This document shows, one piece after another, positions 1-10,597 of a DNA stretch of 64,000 bases (position 1 is the stretch's first letter; each line of letters starts with the position of its first letter). Source of the DNA: Centrapalus pauciflorus (lineage: Eukaryota; Streptophyta; Magnoliopsida; Asterales; Asteraceae); NCBI GenBank assembly GCA_020465985.1, contig JAANYP010002029.1, forward strand, positions 155,171 through 219,170, given 5' to 3'. The notes under the pieces are model-generated. The model saw only the letters and a program-made list of their open reading frames with translations. It had not been told where the DNA came from and did not search any database. A program made the translations under genes and the position numbers.

Positions 1-3000
1 CAGGTTGTAAAGAATTGCTGAGTGAACTCAGGCCTGAAAAAGGGCCAAAAGTAACCTTTGGTGACAATGTACAGGGATCCACTGAGGGATATGGAACTCT
101 TAAAGCTGGTGCTGCAGTGTTCAAAAGAGTAGCCTATGTGGTTGGGCTAAAACATAACCTTGTTAGCATAAGCCAACTATGTGATGCTGGCTACAAGGTT
201 AACTTTGATGAGCACCTGGGTTACATATTGGATTCCCAAGGAAAAGTTGTGCTATGTGCTCAACGAAAGAAAGGTGTATATGTTGTGGATATGCATTCTG
301 CTGACCCCACAACTGAAACCTGTTTTCTCACAAGAACAAATGCTGATCTAAACTGGCTATGGCACAGAAGACTGTCACATCTGAACTTCAAGAACATCAA
401 CAACTCTGTAAGAAAGAGTTGGTGACAGTTTGCCTTCTATGACTTTTTGCGAAAGATAGAGTGGCACACTGGTGAGAAAGGCAAGCAGAGAAAAAACAAC
501 TTTTAAATCCAAACACATTTTCTATGATACTCACTCTTCTTAATCCATATGGACTTGTTTGGACCTGTTAATGTCCCAAGTCTAGGAGGAAGAAGATACA
601 CTCTTGTAATGGTTGATGAGTTCTCCAGGTACACATGGGTGATCTTTCTGAAGAGCAAAGGAGAGGCTGCTAGAGAGATTATTGGATTTGTCAAAAAGAT
701 GGAAATGCTGAACTCTGCCCAAGTAAAGCAGCTTAGAAGTGAGCATGGTACTGAATTCAGAAACAGTACTCTTGAAGACTTCTGTGAAGAGAAAGGGAGC
801 ACTCAAAACTTTTCAGGCAGTAAGAACTTTCTCAACAAATGGAGTTGCTGAAAGGAGAAACACGAACCTCTCTCTTGAAGCTGCCAAACCATGCTGTGTG
901 CATCAGTTTACCTTCATCATTTTGGGCTGAAGCTGTTTAAAACTGGGCCTGCCTTCACCCAAAACAAGATCCTATAGTGGTGAAAAGGGTCAACAGACTC
1001 CCTATGAGCTGCTCAAGAAGGGAGAAGCCAAATGTCGTTATTTCCATGTGTTTGGAGGTCCCTGTTCATTCTGAATCAAGGGACCAGTCTGTGAAATTTG
1101 AACCTAAAGCTGATGAAGGTGTGTTTGTTGGCTACTCTGCTATCTCCAAAGCCTACAGGGTATACAACAACAAAAGAAGGGTGATAGATGAATCTATCAA
1201 TGTCAACTTTGAAGAGTCCAAGAATGCTTCCACCAAAGCTGTTCCTGAATCAGTTTCAGGAGAACTTAACTTTGATGATCTGATGCATTCAATCAATGAA
1301 GAGGACTCAAAAGCTTCCACTACACCCAGTGTGGAACCTGTTAATCATGATGGACATGATGATGATTATGTCAATACACCCTGTGTGAATAACTGTACTG
1401 ACTTAATTACAACTGCATGTCCAGAACCTATCAATGCTGATTTTCCCAGTTCCTCTGCTGATATGTTCAACAATGGTCAGACATGTTCAACAAGTGAACA
1501 GGCTCAAGACAACAGTGTGTCTGAAAATCTTGAGAACTGTTCAACAGGACCTGCTGAAGATGTTAACAACTCAGGTAAATCATCATTGAAAAATGATCCT
1601 AAGTGGATCAGGTGTCACCCCAATGATCAAATAATTGGTGACATCAACAAAGGGATACAAACACGGTGGGACAGCTTAGGGAACTTCTGTATGTTCTCTA
1701 GTTTTGTTTCACTGATGGAGCCAAAGAGGGTTGATGAAGCATTAAAAGATGCCAATTGGATCACTGCCATGCAAGAAGAACTCAATCAGTTTGAGAGAAA
1801 CAAAGTATGGAAGTTGGTCCCTGCTCCTAAAGGTAAAACTATAATTGGCACAAAATGGGTTTTCAGGAACAAGATGGACGAGCAAGGTCATGTAATTAGA
1901 AATAAGGCAAGACTGGTTGGTCTCAGGGATACAGGACAGGAGGAAGGAAATTGACTATGAGGAACATTTGCCTCCGGTGGGCCCAGGCTGAGAAGCATTC
2001 GTTGTATCTAGCCTACGCTGCTCTAAGAGCAGAAAGGTTTCAATGGATGTGAAGAGTGCATTTTTGAATGGGAAGCTGCAGAAGATGTATATGCAAGCAA
2101 GCCTCCAGGTTTTGAAATTGAACAACACCCAGGTTTTGTCTATAAGTTGGACAAGCTCGCTATGGTCTCAAAACAAGCCCCTAGAAGCCTGGTATGACAC
2201 TCTTACTGAATTTCCTTATGAGCATGGGTACGCCAGAGGTAGAATGGATACCACAAACACACACTGTTCATAAAGAAAGTGAAGTCTGATATTATGCTTG
2301 TTCAAATTTATGTGGATGACATAATATTTGGTTCTACTAATGAGCAGTTATGCAAGAATTTTTCATTACTCATGAAATCTAAATATGAAATGAGTATGAT
2401 GGGAGAACTAACTTTCTTTTTAGGATTGCAGGTTAAACAAACCTCAACTGGCATTTTTATAAATCAAAGAAAGTACACTTTAGATCTTTTGAAAAAGTTC
2501 AAATTTGATCAAAGTTCTCCTATTAAAACCCCAATGGCAACCAATGTAAAATTGGATGCTGATGCCAGTGGCAAAGCTGTTTCAGTAACAGCTTACAGAG
2601 GCATGATTGGGAGCTTGCTATACTTGACTGCTAGCAGACCTGATATTATGTTTGCCACCTGTTTATGTGCTAGGTTCCAAGCTAATCCAAAGGAATCACA
2701 TCTTGCAGCTGTTAAAAGAATCTTCAGATACCTGAAGGGTACTCCAGGTTTGGGTCTTTGGTATCCCAAAGACTCAAGCCTTGAACTAACAGGTTATTCA
2801 GATTCTGATTTTGCAGGCTGCAGGTTAGATAGGAAAAGCACAACAGGTGGATGTCAACTCCTTGGTGGAAAGTTGATCAGTTGGAGTAGCAAGAAGCAGA
2901 ACTCAGTGTCCACTTCTACTGCTGAAGCTGAATACATTGCTGCTGGAAGCTGCTGTGGGCAGATTCTGTGGATGCAGCATCAGCTTGAAGACTATGGACT

Positions 3001-3256
3001 TGTGTATAGGAAAACTCCTATTCTGTGTGATAACACAAGTGCCATAGCCATCTCCAACAATCCAGTATTTCACTCAAGAACAAAGCATATTGAAGTCAGA
3101 CATCACTTCATCAGGGATCACATTCAGAAAGGTAATGTGGAGGTAAGTTTTATTTCCACAAATGAACAGCTTGCAGACATTTTCACCAAACCTCTGGATG
3201 AAACAAGGTTTAATTACCTTGTCAGCAAGCTGGGCATGTTAAATAAGAGTGACTAA
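1..3256 (+). pseudogene. pol: Copia pol polyprotein of element A (integrase, reverse transcriptase, RNase H), broken
   Basis: The frame starts at the GAG-pre-integrase domain (LWHRRLSHLNF near 358-390). The integrase core follows (MDLFGPVNVPSLGG from 549, VDEFSRYTW, then NGVAERRN near 841). The linker and start of the RT run 977-1954 (WITAMQEELNQFE, GTKWVFRNK). RT motifs follow: MDVKSAFLNG at 2043 and the catalytic YVDDIIFGS near 2310. RNase H occupies about 2790-3256 (YSDSDFAGC, STAEAEYIAA, ADIFTKPL). The frame is broken at about 425, 800-850, 950, 1950, 2110 and 2275 by indels and stops, so no functional polyprotein is possible. The region after 2279 is the best preserved, with 325 uninterrupted codons. 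Decay is much heavier in the integrase half. Confidence 0.9.
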
Positions 3257-3926
3257 GTGTTCTCTCAAGTCTACGAAGTTGTATGTCTCACACTGCTCAA
3301 GTTTCTCAGAACAGCTTAGACAGAACAGGCTATGCATGTTCTATACTTAGCCATTTTTCTGAAAAACTTGAACAGCTTGAGCACAGAACAGGCTGAACAA
3401 CCAACAGTTTATAAGTCCAGCCTGCTCTGATGGTTCATTCCTTAACCTGTTCATTCCTTCACACTGCCTTTGACCAAACCTGTTCTCACAACTGAGAACA
3501 GGCTGAAGGCATAGTTTGAAAGGAGAACAGCTTGAAGAATGAACCACATGTGTTGACTCTACTTATCACAGGGTTGACCAACAGCGTAGACCAGCAGTTT
3601 AATTACCTTTCTTCATAATTAAGTTACTTAAATTATGTTTTATTTAACTTAATTACTGCGGATAATGTATGTTACGTGTGTTAGTGATTAAAAAGGTCAA
3701 GTGGTCTGACAAATGTTCTGACATGGACAACCGTTCCGTTTTTCCGTCAACTAACATTTCAAATCAAACCGCCCAAATCTTTTCTCTCTCATACACACGA
3801 CCATTCAAATCCTATAAATACCTACATACTGTTTCATCTTCGTCTTCCTCATCATTTCCAGAAATCCTCAAGAACCCTAAAATCGACTAAGTGTCTTTTG
3901 CTTCTTCAAACCTCAAATACTTCCAA
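3257..3926 (+). promoter_or_regulatory. Pol-accessory ORF spacer of A with a TATA box
   Basis: This 670-bp spacer has no coding frame. A consensus TATA box (TATAAATA, 3813-3820) lies 107 bp before the ATG of the accessory ORF at 3927. Between them is a C/T-rich leader (CATCTTCGTCTTCCTCATC), typical of plant 5' UTRs. This suggests that the accessory gene is transcribed from its own internal promoter rather than only from the LTR. The TATA and leader are seen directly; promoter function is inferred. The upstream half (3296-3545) is an array of GAACAG/CTGTTC words shared with the element's LTR. Confidence 0.5.
3296..3545. repeat. GAACAG/CTGTTC word array in the spacer of A
   Basis: The hexamer GAACAG and its reverse complement CTGTTC, often extended to GAACAGGCTG or GAACAGCTTG, recur about every 20-40 bp (for example near 3309, 3321, 3370, 3385, 3447, 3480, 3494 and 3521). 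The same word is abundant in the 3' LTR at 8460-8860. It does not encode anything recognisable. Confidence 0.7.
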
Positions 3927-6900
3927 ATGGCTCACAGACCTAATCCCTTTCTCCCAGTATTCGTTGGTGAGGATGTCGTCAAACACTCATCCATCACCAC
4001 GATGCTGACCATCAAGCCCACCAACTACATTGCTAACCTCACTATCCCCAAAAACTATGTGGGGAAGGGTTACGAACAAATGGTGGAATTTCTGAAAGTT
4101 CATTCGTTGAACTACGCAATGACTGCATCTCCTGGTGTCCTGTACCAGGAGATGGTGTATGAGTTCTGGTATACCTGTGCCTACCTTCCAGAATCCAAAG
4201 TCATCAAGGGCACCATACTCAATGGGACTCAGACCATTGAGATCAACACTGATCTACTCAAGGAGGTGCTACATCTACCAACTGCTGCAACTTACGATAA
4301 GCCCCAAGCTGAAATTGATCAAATGGGCAATCTGCTATGCTTCTGTGGTGTGGCAGAACCCAAAATTGGAGCAACACTGTTCAGGAAGGACCTCTCTCCT
4401 ACCTACAGCTTCTTATTCGCCTCTGTGGTGATGTGTTTCAGCAGCAAAGTTGGTTCATTTGACCAACTAAGCCGTGATGAAATTCCTGTAGTTCTGCAGC
4501 TTGTGGATGGAACTACCATAGACATGGCTAAATGGATTTTTGTGAATATGAGGAACCTGGTGCAGCAAGAGTCAAGACCAGCTGCTGTTCGATATCCCAG
4601 GTTTCTGAGCCTCATTTTCAAGCATGTATGTGGTGAGCATCTCTATAACTCTCAGCCTCTTCTTAAGACTGCTGCATTCCCAGTTATAGGGAATAGAGTT
4701 TTCTATACTCCAGTCCTGCAGAATGAGCCTCCTCTATCAACACCAATGAGGAGGCTGCTAGGTTTAGTGGAAGGACCCTCTACTGTGAGGGTGGATCCAG
4801 AGACTGCTCCCACCAGAAAATCCAAAGCCAGGTCCAAACTTGTAAAGAGGACCCTGGCAACTGCTGAAGCTGGGCCTGTGAAAAAGAAGGCCAAAACAGC
4901 TCCATCTGAGTCTGTTCCTTTAGCCTCTGTGGCTGAGGAAGAGCAGACTCCTCACCCTGGTTTATTTGTTGAGCCTGAAGCCTTTGTGGCTGGTGCCTCT
5001 GTGGCACAAGAGACTATGGAACAGGCCAGCCCCACTGTTCCTAGCCCAGTCTCCCATCCTGTCCAAACAGATCCTCTCCCTACTCCACAATCACCCACAT
5101 CATCCATCCATTACCAACGCAAATCACTAGCCAAAAAGAAAACAGCCCATAAAACCACCTCCTCTGTTCCCTCTCAACAGGGTTCAGTTGTAAAAGAAGC
5201 AACCCCAGCTGCCTCTCCTATTTTGGGAGAAGGTTCAGCTCATTTGGAGCCTGCTTCACTCCAATCTGAGTCACCCTTGAGTCAGCCTAGACCCTCTGGT
5301 TCCTCCCAACAGGAACCAGTTGTACAAATGGAGATACCCACATCAACTATCCCAGCCTCCCAACAGGCTGAGGATATTGAAAGACAGGAGTCCTCTCCAC
5401 TCCATACTGTGTCACACTGTCCCCCACTCATATCTCCTCACACCCTGAGTCTGCACGAGGTGCCCACGCTGCTGATATAGACCAATCAGCAGCTCAGCCT
5501 CAAACTTCTGTTCCCCATGATTCAGCTGTTCAACACCAAACAGCTGCTGAGGGACCAACAACCCAAGCTGATGAACCTCAGGGATCATACCATCCCTCTG
5601 GTGAGGCTGCTCCCTCAATGCAAATTCCATCAGCAGGTTTCACCACTGCTGATGTTGAAATGCATATCCCATCTCCCAATGATGAGGTGCCTTTAGACCA
5701 AGGCACTGCAGAGGGAACCACCACTGGTCTTCATGAGGGTGTTGCAACACAAGCAGCATCTGAAAGGCCCCAAACATCATCCCCTTCTCCTGGTGATGCA
5801 GCTACAGCCGCTGCTGAAGGACCTCTTGATCCCTCCAACCTGGGCCATCTTACTTTTGCCCAGGCTATGGAGCTTCTGTCCCAAGTCCCTCTTCCCTCTC
5901 CATCACATCCTCAAACACCAGCCTCATCATCATCTTCTCCCTCTACCCACTCCAAACAATCCACCCATACACCACCATCTCCCAAAGACCTGCCTTTGAA
6001 GGATCAGCTTTCTTTGCTGACCAACAAAGTTGGTTCTTTGGAAAACACCATGCACTCCCTACCATCCATCATCTCAGACTCTGTGTCTGAGCAGCTCAAA
6101 GGCTTCTTTGATATGTTCAAAGAATCCTTCCCAGTCACTCCCCAAACTGACAACTCTCCACAGCTGATTGCACTCACTGCACAGCTGCAAACTGTATCCA
6201 ACTCTCTCTCCTCTATCCTCTCCTTACAACAGGACTCTGTGTCCTCTATGGCAGCCATTTCCCAACAGCTGTCATCTCTCCTCACTTCTTGCAACACTAC
6301 CCTTCCTAACACATTGGCCAGCCTGAACACTCTTATTGGCTCTCTATCAAATACTGTGTCCTCAGACCTTGCTGATGTGCAAGATACTCTTGAAGTCCAT
6401 CTTGCACAGCTTCAAAGCCTGTTGTTCACAGCTTCTGATAGAGAAAACATTATTAAGCTGACCACTCTTGCTGATTCCCACACATCTTCTCTTCAGACCT
6501 GTCTTTCCCAACTTAGTGAGGTGAAGGATAACTTGGCTTACTTAGTGAACAACCTTGTTGGTCCTAAACCCTCTAAACCTGCTGGCAAGCCTGCTGACTT
6601 TGTGTCTTCAGGCAGACCAGGTGTTGAAGTCGCTGCTTCATCTCCTTCAAAAGGGGAGAAGTCATCTGCCTCGAAGACTAAGTCTAAGGGGGAGAAAACT
6701 TCTTCTCCTAAGGAGATACCAGTGTCTGCAACTCACACTGGTCAGCCAGCAGAGATTTTTGAAACAGGTGCAGCTGAAGGTGCTTGTCAAGCTACTATGC
6801 CTACTCATGCTGTCTCTCCAAACCCTGCTCAGTCTAAGGGGGAGGAAATCATTCCTGAGGACAGGCCTAGCAGCAAAAGGAGGCACCTTATTCTATCAGA

Positions 6901-8089
6901 AGAAGAAGAAGAAGAAGAAGAAATTCCTGAAGCTGCTGTCACTAAAGCAGCAGCTAAAGGAAAAGAAAAGGTAGCTGAGGATCCTATGCAGCAGAAACAG
7001 GCAGAAATGCAATTTCACAAGACCAGAGCCAAAGAGATGGGCCTCCCTATGCACAAATACTTTGAGTTTAGGGAAGAACAGCTTCAAGCTCTGGAGGAAT
7101 TAAGAAAAGAAGAAGAATCTGCCAAAGCTGCTAAGTCCTTTGCCCTCCAAGAAGCAAAGAAAATTAAAATGTCTACCTTGGAGGTGCAAAAGAAAATAAT
7201 GGAAGCTGCCAGGCAATCAGCAGGAGAAAAAGAGAAGGAAGTAGAGAAAGGTACTCAGGTCTCTGTGACCAAATCAACAGTACCCTCTGCCAGAGCCAAA
7301 TTCCACTTTGACAACTTGGCTAGAAAGAAATTTCATGATGTTGCTACTAGAAAGCTTGCCAAGGAAGCGATTGTCAAAGCTGTTCCCATTTCAAGAAAAG
7401 GCACACAGTGTAAGCTTCAGATCACCAGGATGGGTGCAACAGGCCCTGAAATGGAATCCTACGATCACACTGATGTTGCACAGATGGGATACAGGGAATG
7501 GGTGGAATTGGCAGTTGCCCTGAGCCAGTGTAAGTCAGAAACGGCTAAGACTATCAGGGCATACATCAAGAAGCTGATGGAGAGAGTAAGTGAGCTGGGC
7601 CTGATTCCAAAAGAAGTAAGAGAGGGTGTCTTTGTGACATACCCCAAAATAAAGGCCAGAAGGACAAAGAAGGATACAGAGCTGGAAGAACTCCTTATTA
7701 TGATTGAACAAGGAGATTATGCTGTGGAAATTAAAGGAGTTGACCACAGCCTGCCTGAAGGAGTTGAATTTGAAGATGGCAAAGTAATTGAAGAGCCTGA
7801 GTTAGGGGCATTTTTTGTAGATCCCCTATCTCAGAAGAAATGTTTTCAAAGAGCTTCAGACCTACACAAAGTTGGTCTTAAGCAGCTTGCAGCCTTCAGA
7901 ATTGCCACCTCCTTCAGACAGTCCAGCTTATGGAGAGCAGCCATCTGGGATGAGCTAAAAGGTTTTTATGACAGAGGTGAACTTCAAGATTCTAACTTTA
8001 TGTTTCTCAGAGCTGAAATTGAAGAAATGGAAGAAACAAGGGAAGAACTTGAAAGAAGATTCAAAGAAGGGATGCCACCTCCAGTCTAA
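3927..8089 (+). pseudogene. Sirevirus accessory ('env-like') ORF of element A, one frameshift
   Basis: This reading frame of about 1390 codons starts at ATG 3927 (MAHRPNPFLPVF). It is interrupted only once: the first frame ends at 5480, and the second is open from about 5400 and ends at 8089. The N-terminal 220 residues contain YEQMVEFLKVHSLNYA, YEFWYTC and LLKEVLHLP, a pattern also visible in the D and G accessory proteins. A long Pro/Ser/Thr-rich middle follows, then a run of eight Glu near 6900. A Lys/Glu/Ala-rich coiled coil lies at about 6990-7260, and an acidic C-terminal domain ends in a Glu/Arg-rich helix. I see no signal peptide and no convincing membrane anchor, so an envelope function is not supported. 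The role is unknown; nuclear or particle-associated functions are equally possible. Confidence 0.75.
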
Positions 8090-8423
8090 TGAAGTCCACC
8101 TGCCATCTGGGTAGGTGAAGAATGGAAGCAGTCCATCAGTTGGACAGGCTTACCATTATTTGCTCCCAACTCAAACAGTCCAAACATCTTGTACATTAGT
8201 TGTACATTATTACATAAGTTGTAATTTTTGCTTTTACATTAGTTGTAAAATACATTAGTACATTAGTTGTACTCTTGTAAGAACATGTGTTGTTCTAGTG
8301 TAATCAAGAATCAGTGTATATATAAACTGATCTTTTACTTTACTGTAATGTTGTAATTCAGCAAAATGTACTGTAAAAATATATAGTGATTTTTGATAAG
8401 ACCAGCTTGGACTGGTTATTGCA
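8090..8423. repeat. A/T-rich tail of A with TACATTAGTTGTA repeats
   Basis: After the stop codon there is no coding capacity. Between about 8189 and 8275 the near-palindrome TACATTAGTTGTA or close variants recur four to five times, with adjacent copies overlapping or spaced under 25 bp. The rest is unremarkable A/T-rich sequence up to the polypurine tract. Confidence 0.6.
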
Positions 8424-8436
8424 AATAGGGGGAGAT
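8424..8436 (+). other. Polypurine tract of element A
   Basis: AATAGGGGGAGAT lies directly before the LTR start TGTTAGGCAC. A G-rich purine run abutting TG is the plus-strand primer site of LTR retrotransposons. Confidence 0.85.
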
Positions 8437-9557
8437 TGTTAGGCACAAAAAGGCCTCAGTCAAACCTGTTCTACATCTGAGGGGGAGATTTATAATCAAA
8501 CCTGTTGATGCATTTGAAGGTTGAATTTAAGGCCTGTTATATGCCTATTGAGACCTGAAAATGATTTGCAATATTAGTCTAAAGCTGTTCTATATGTTGC
8601 ATGTGTTGCAACTAAGACAGTTTGTCCAAGCTGCTCTGTCTGCTGAACAGGCTGGACATAAACTGTCTACGCTGCTCTACACTGTTGAGCAGCTTGGGCA
8701 TTTTTAAAGTGTTCTGTTCTTTGTGAACAGAACCTGTTCTTTGTGAACAGGCTAAACACTTTATGGAATATGTTTCCAAGTCATCATGTATTGTTTTTAC
8801 TACAAGATCAGTTTACAAAGTCGAAGACAAAGTGGAAAACAGAACTGCTCAGCCTGCCCACGCTGTTCTGTAACATGAAGACAAAAGGTTATTTGAAAAA
8901 GGGTGACAGACCTTTTTCTTATATCAAAATAGGCCTTTACAAGAAAGAAAGACGCAAAGGTGACATTCCTAAATTAGTTAAAGGCAATGCAACAGTAGAC
9001 AAAGTAAAAAGACAAAAGTTCTGCACATGTGAAGACAAGTCTGCTTTTCAGAAAAGTGCAGAAAAGGTTATGTTGTCTTTTCAACAAGACTTTTCCTTTT
9101 CATTCTGTCCAATGAAGATGTTTCTCTTAGATCCTCTAAGTGAGTATAAAAGGAAGCTTCTAAGGTCAGAAAGAAAGTGGGAAGAAAGCTAAGTGCTTAA
9201 ACCAAGAGTGAACGTGCAAGTGTGATTTTCATGCATGCAAGTCTTCTGTGTAAACCAGCATCTGTGTGTCTAAGCTGTTTTACCTAAGCTGTTCCTTTAA
9301 GTCTTGTAAACACAGTGAGTGGGTCTTAGTGAGTGTATTCATTGTAATCTAGTTTGAGTCTGTCTTAGACTAGTAAGCATACTGTTGTATCTGTCATCTC
9401 AGCTTGAACTATTCCGCATTCAAGCTTGTTTGTAATTAACAAATTGTTGATAATACATACAAACATTGAGAAAAGAGTGTTTAGTTTTTAAATTGCTGTA
9501 TTCACCCCCCCTCTACAGCTTATAACTATATACTTTGGGAACCTCTCGGGACCTACA
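8437..9557 (+). repeat. 3' LTR of element A (1121 bp)
   Basis: It starts TGTTAGG after the polypurine tract and ends CTACA where homology to B's LTR resumes. It carries many GAACAG/CTGTTC words in its first 450 bp, including two copies of the hairpin CTGTTCTTTGTGAACAG (8714-8730 and 8734-8750). A TATA box lies at 9145, and near the end is the C-run CACCCCCCCT (about 9504), a feature I associate with Sirevirus LTR ends. A 149-codon open frame inside it (8743-9192) shows no protein-like character. Confidence 0.85.
9145..9152 (+). promoter_or_regulatory. TATA box of the A LTR
   Basis: TATAAAAG sits in the last third of the LTR, about 410 bp before its end, where a U3/R boundary is expected. In a 3' LTR it would drive transcription into flanking DNA; its activity is unknown. 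Confidence 0.6.
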
Positions 9558-9600
9558 GTTATGTAATTGTGGTTTAATGTGGCAAGGGTGTCACACGAGA

Positions 9601-9612
9601 TGGTATCAGAGC
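9601..9612 (+). other. Primer-binding site of B (initiator tRNA-Met type)
   Basis: TGGTATCAGAGC, the usual complement of the 3' end of initiator tRNA-Met, starts 5 bp after the LTR end at 9595. Confidence 0.9.
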
Positions 9613-9814
9613 AGTAGTTTGAGATTCAAGTGTCCGTGAGGTCTTGGTCTCAAACATTAAGTGATGATATGTAGTGGTTTAAGTAATGATCTGAACTAAG
9701 ATAGGTTACAATCTAGTAATCATAGGAGATTGACTATCATACGGGACAAACATGTGTAGTAGTTAACTATGTGACGGGATCACTAAATGATTTACATGTT
9801 TAAATTTTCAGAAT

Positions 9815-10597
9815 ATGTCAGAAGGAGGAATGACGCCACAAGAAACGAGGGAAATGATACTATCAATGATGGCAGAACAAAACAGAATGATTCAAGATCA
9901 ATTTCGGGCTCGAGATGAGGCCAAAGCTAAAAGAAAAGAAGACAAGAGAAAGGAAAAGAGGGAACATGAAAGGAATTATGTTGTGGATAACATAAACCTT
10001 AGGAATAAAGCGAAAGGTAAAGACAAGGGCAAGGAAGAGATTGATTATGAAACCGGAATAGATGAGAATTACATGAAATATGTAATTAGATCATTCAAGG
10101 ACTGGCAACCACCAACATTCTCTGGATCTCTGAGAATTGAGGAATCAGAAATGTGGATTACAATTATGGAACAGATCTATAAGGAGATGAATTGTAAGGA
10201 TGAGTACAAGGTATTGCTGGCTAAGGATCAATTGATTGGACAAGCTAAGGAATGGTGGAACTGTTGGGAAAAAGAATTGGGATCCAAGTTGATTGCTTCC
10301 TTTAGTTGGGAACAATTCAAGTTGTTGTTTAGTAGGCAATATGGTGAGCCTGATATCGTACCACATGTTAATCATGAAGAAAGAGCTATTGGAAAGATTG
10401 TAAGATCTGAAGAAGATGAACTAAATGGACTATACTTGAGGTCAAGAACAAATAAACGTGATAGAAGTAAGAGATGTTGCCATTGTAATCAATTTGGACA
10501 TAAGGCTAACAAATGTCCAATGAAGGCCGATGCTTGTTATAATTGTGGAAAAGTGGGCCATTTTAGCAGAAATTGCAAATTTCGACCAAAGAATTAG
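9815..10597 (+). pseudogene. gag: Gag of element B, shortened
   Basis: The frame starts at ATG 9815 (MSEGGMTPQETREM) and is open for 260 codons. A charged N terminus (RARDEAKAKRKEDKRKEKRE) resembles the start of the H polyprotein. A capsid-like segment follows (PTFSGSLRIEESEMWITIMEQIYKE), then two CCHC zinc knuckles near the end (CCHCNQFGHKANKC and CYNCGKVGHFSRNC). The capsid part is shorter than in H: the segment between the capsid helices and the knuckles is largely missing. In H the frame continues into protease; here a stop follows the second knuckle. An internally deleted, probably non-functional Gag is likely. Confidence 0.75.

Larger units (their letters stand above)
1..9557 (+). mobile_element. 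Element A: Sirevirus-like Ty1/Copia retrotransposon, 5' end outside window
   Basis: The order is broken pol, spacer, long accessory ORF, polypurine tract and 3' LTR, which is the Sirevirus (SIRE/Maximus) arrangement of Copia elements. The window opens just after the protease region. The 3' LTR ends in CTACA at 9557. The next bases (GTTATGTAATTGTGG) continue a sequence found again at 15893 in the 3' LTR of Gypsy element B, so A is inserted in B's 5' LTR. The pentamer GTTAT at 9558 is the probable right half of the target-site duplication; the left half is outside the window. Copia membership is certain from domain order; the Sirevirus assignment rests on the accessory ORF and is an inference. 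Confidence 0.85.

Noticed and set aside
3927..8089. Accessory ORF as a true viral envelope glycoprotein
   Set aside because: No signal peptide, Cys-rich ectodomain or C-terminal anchor is visible; composition is Pro/Ser-rich and coiled coil. The term 'env-like' is kept only as the customary label.
8743..9192. 149-codon open frame in the A LTR
   Set aside because: Lies across the U3 region and the TATA box and has no recognisable domain; more simply regulatory DNA.
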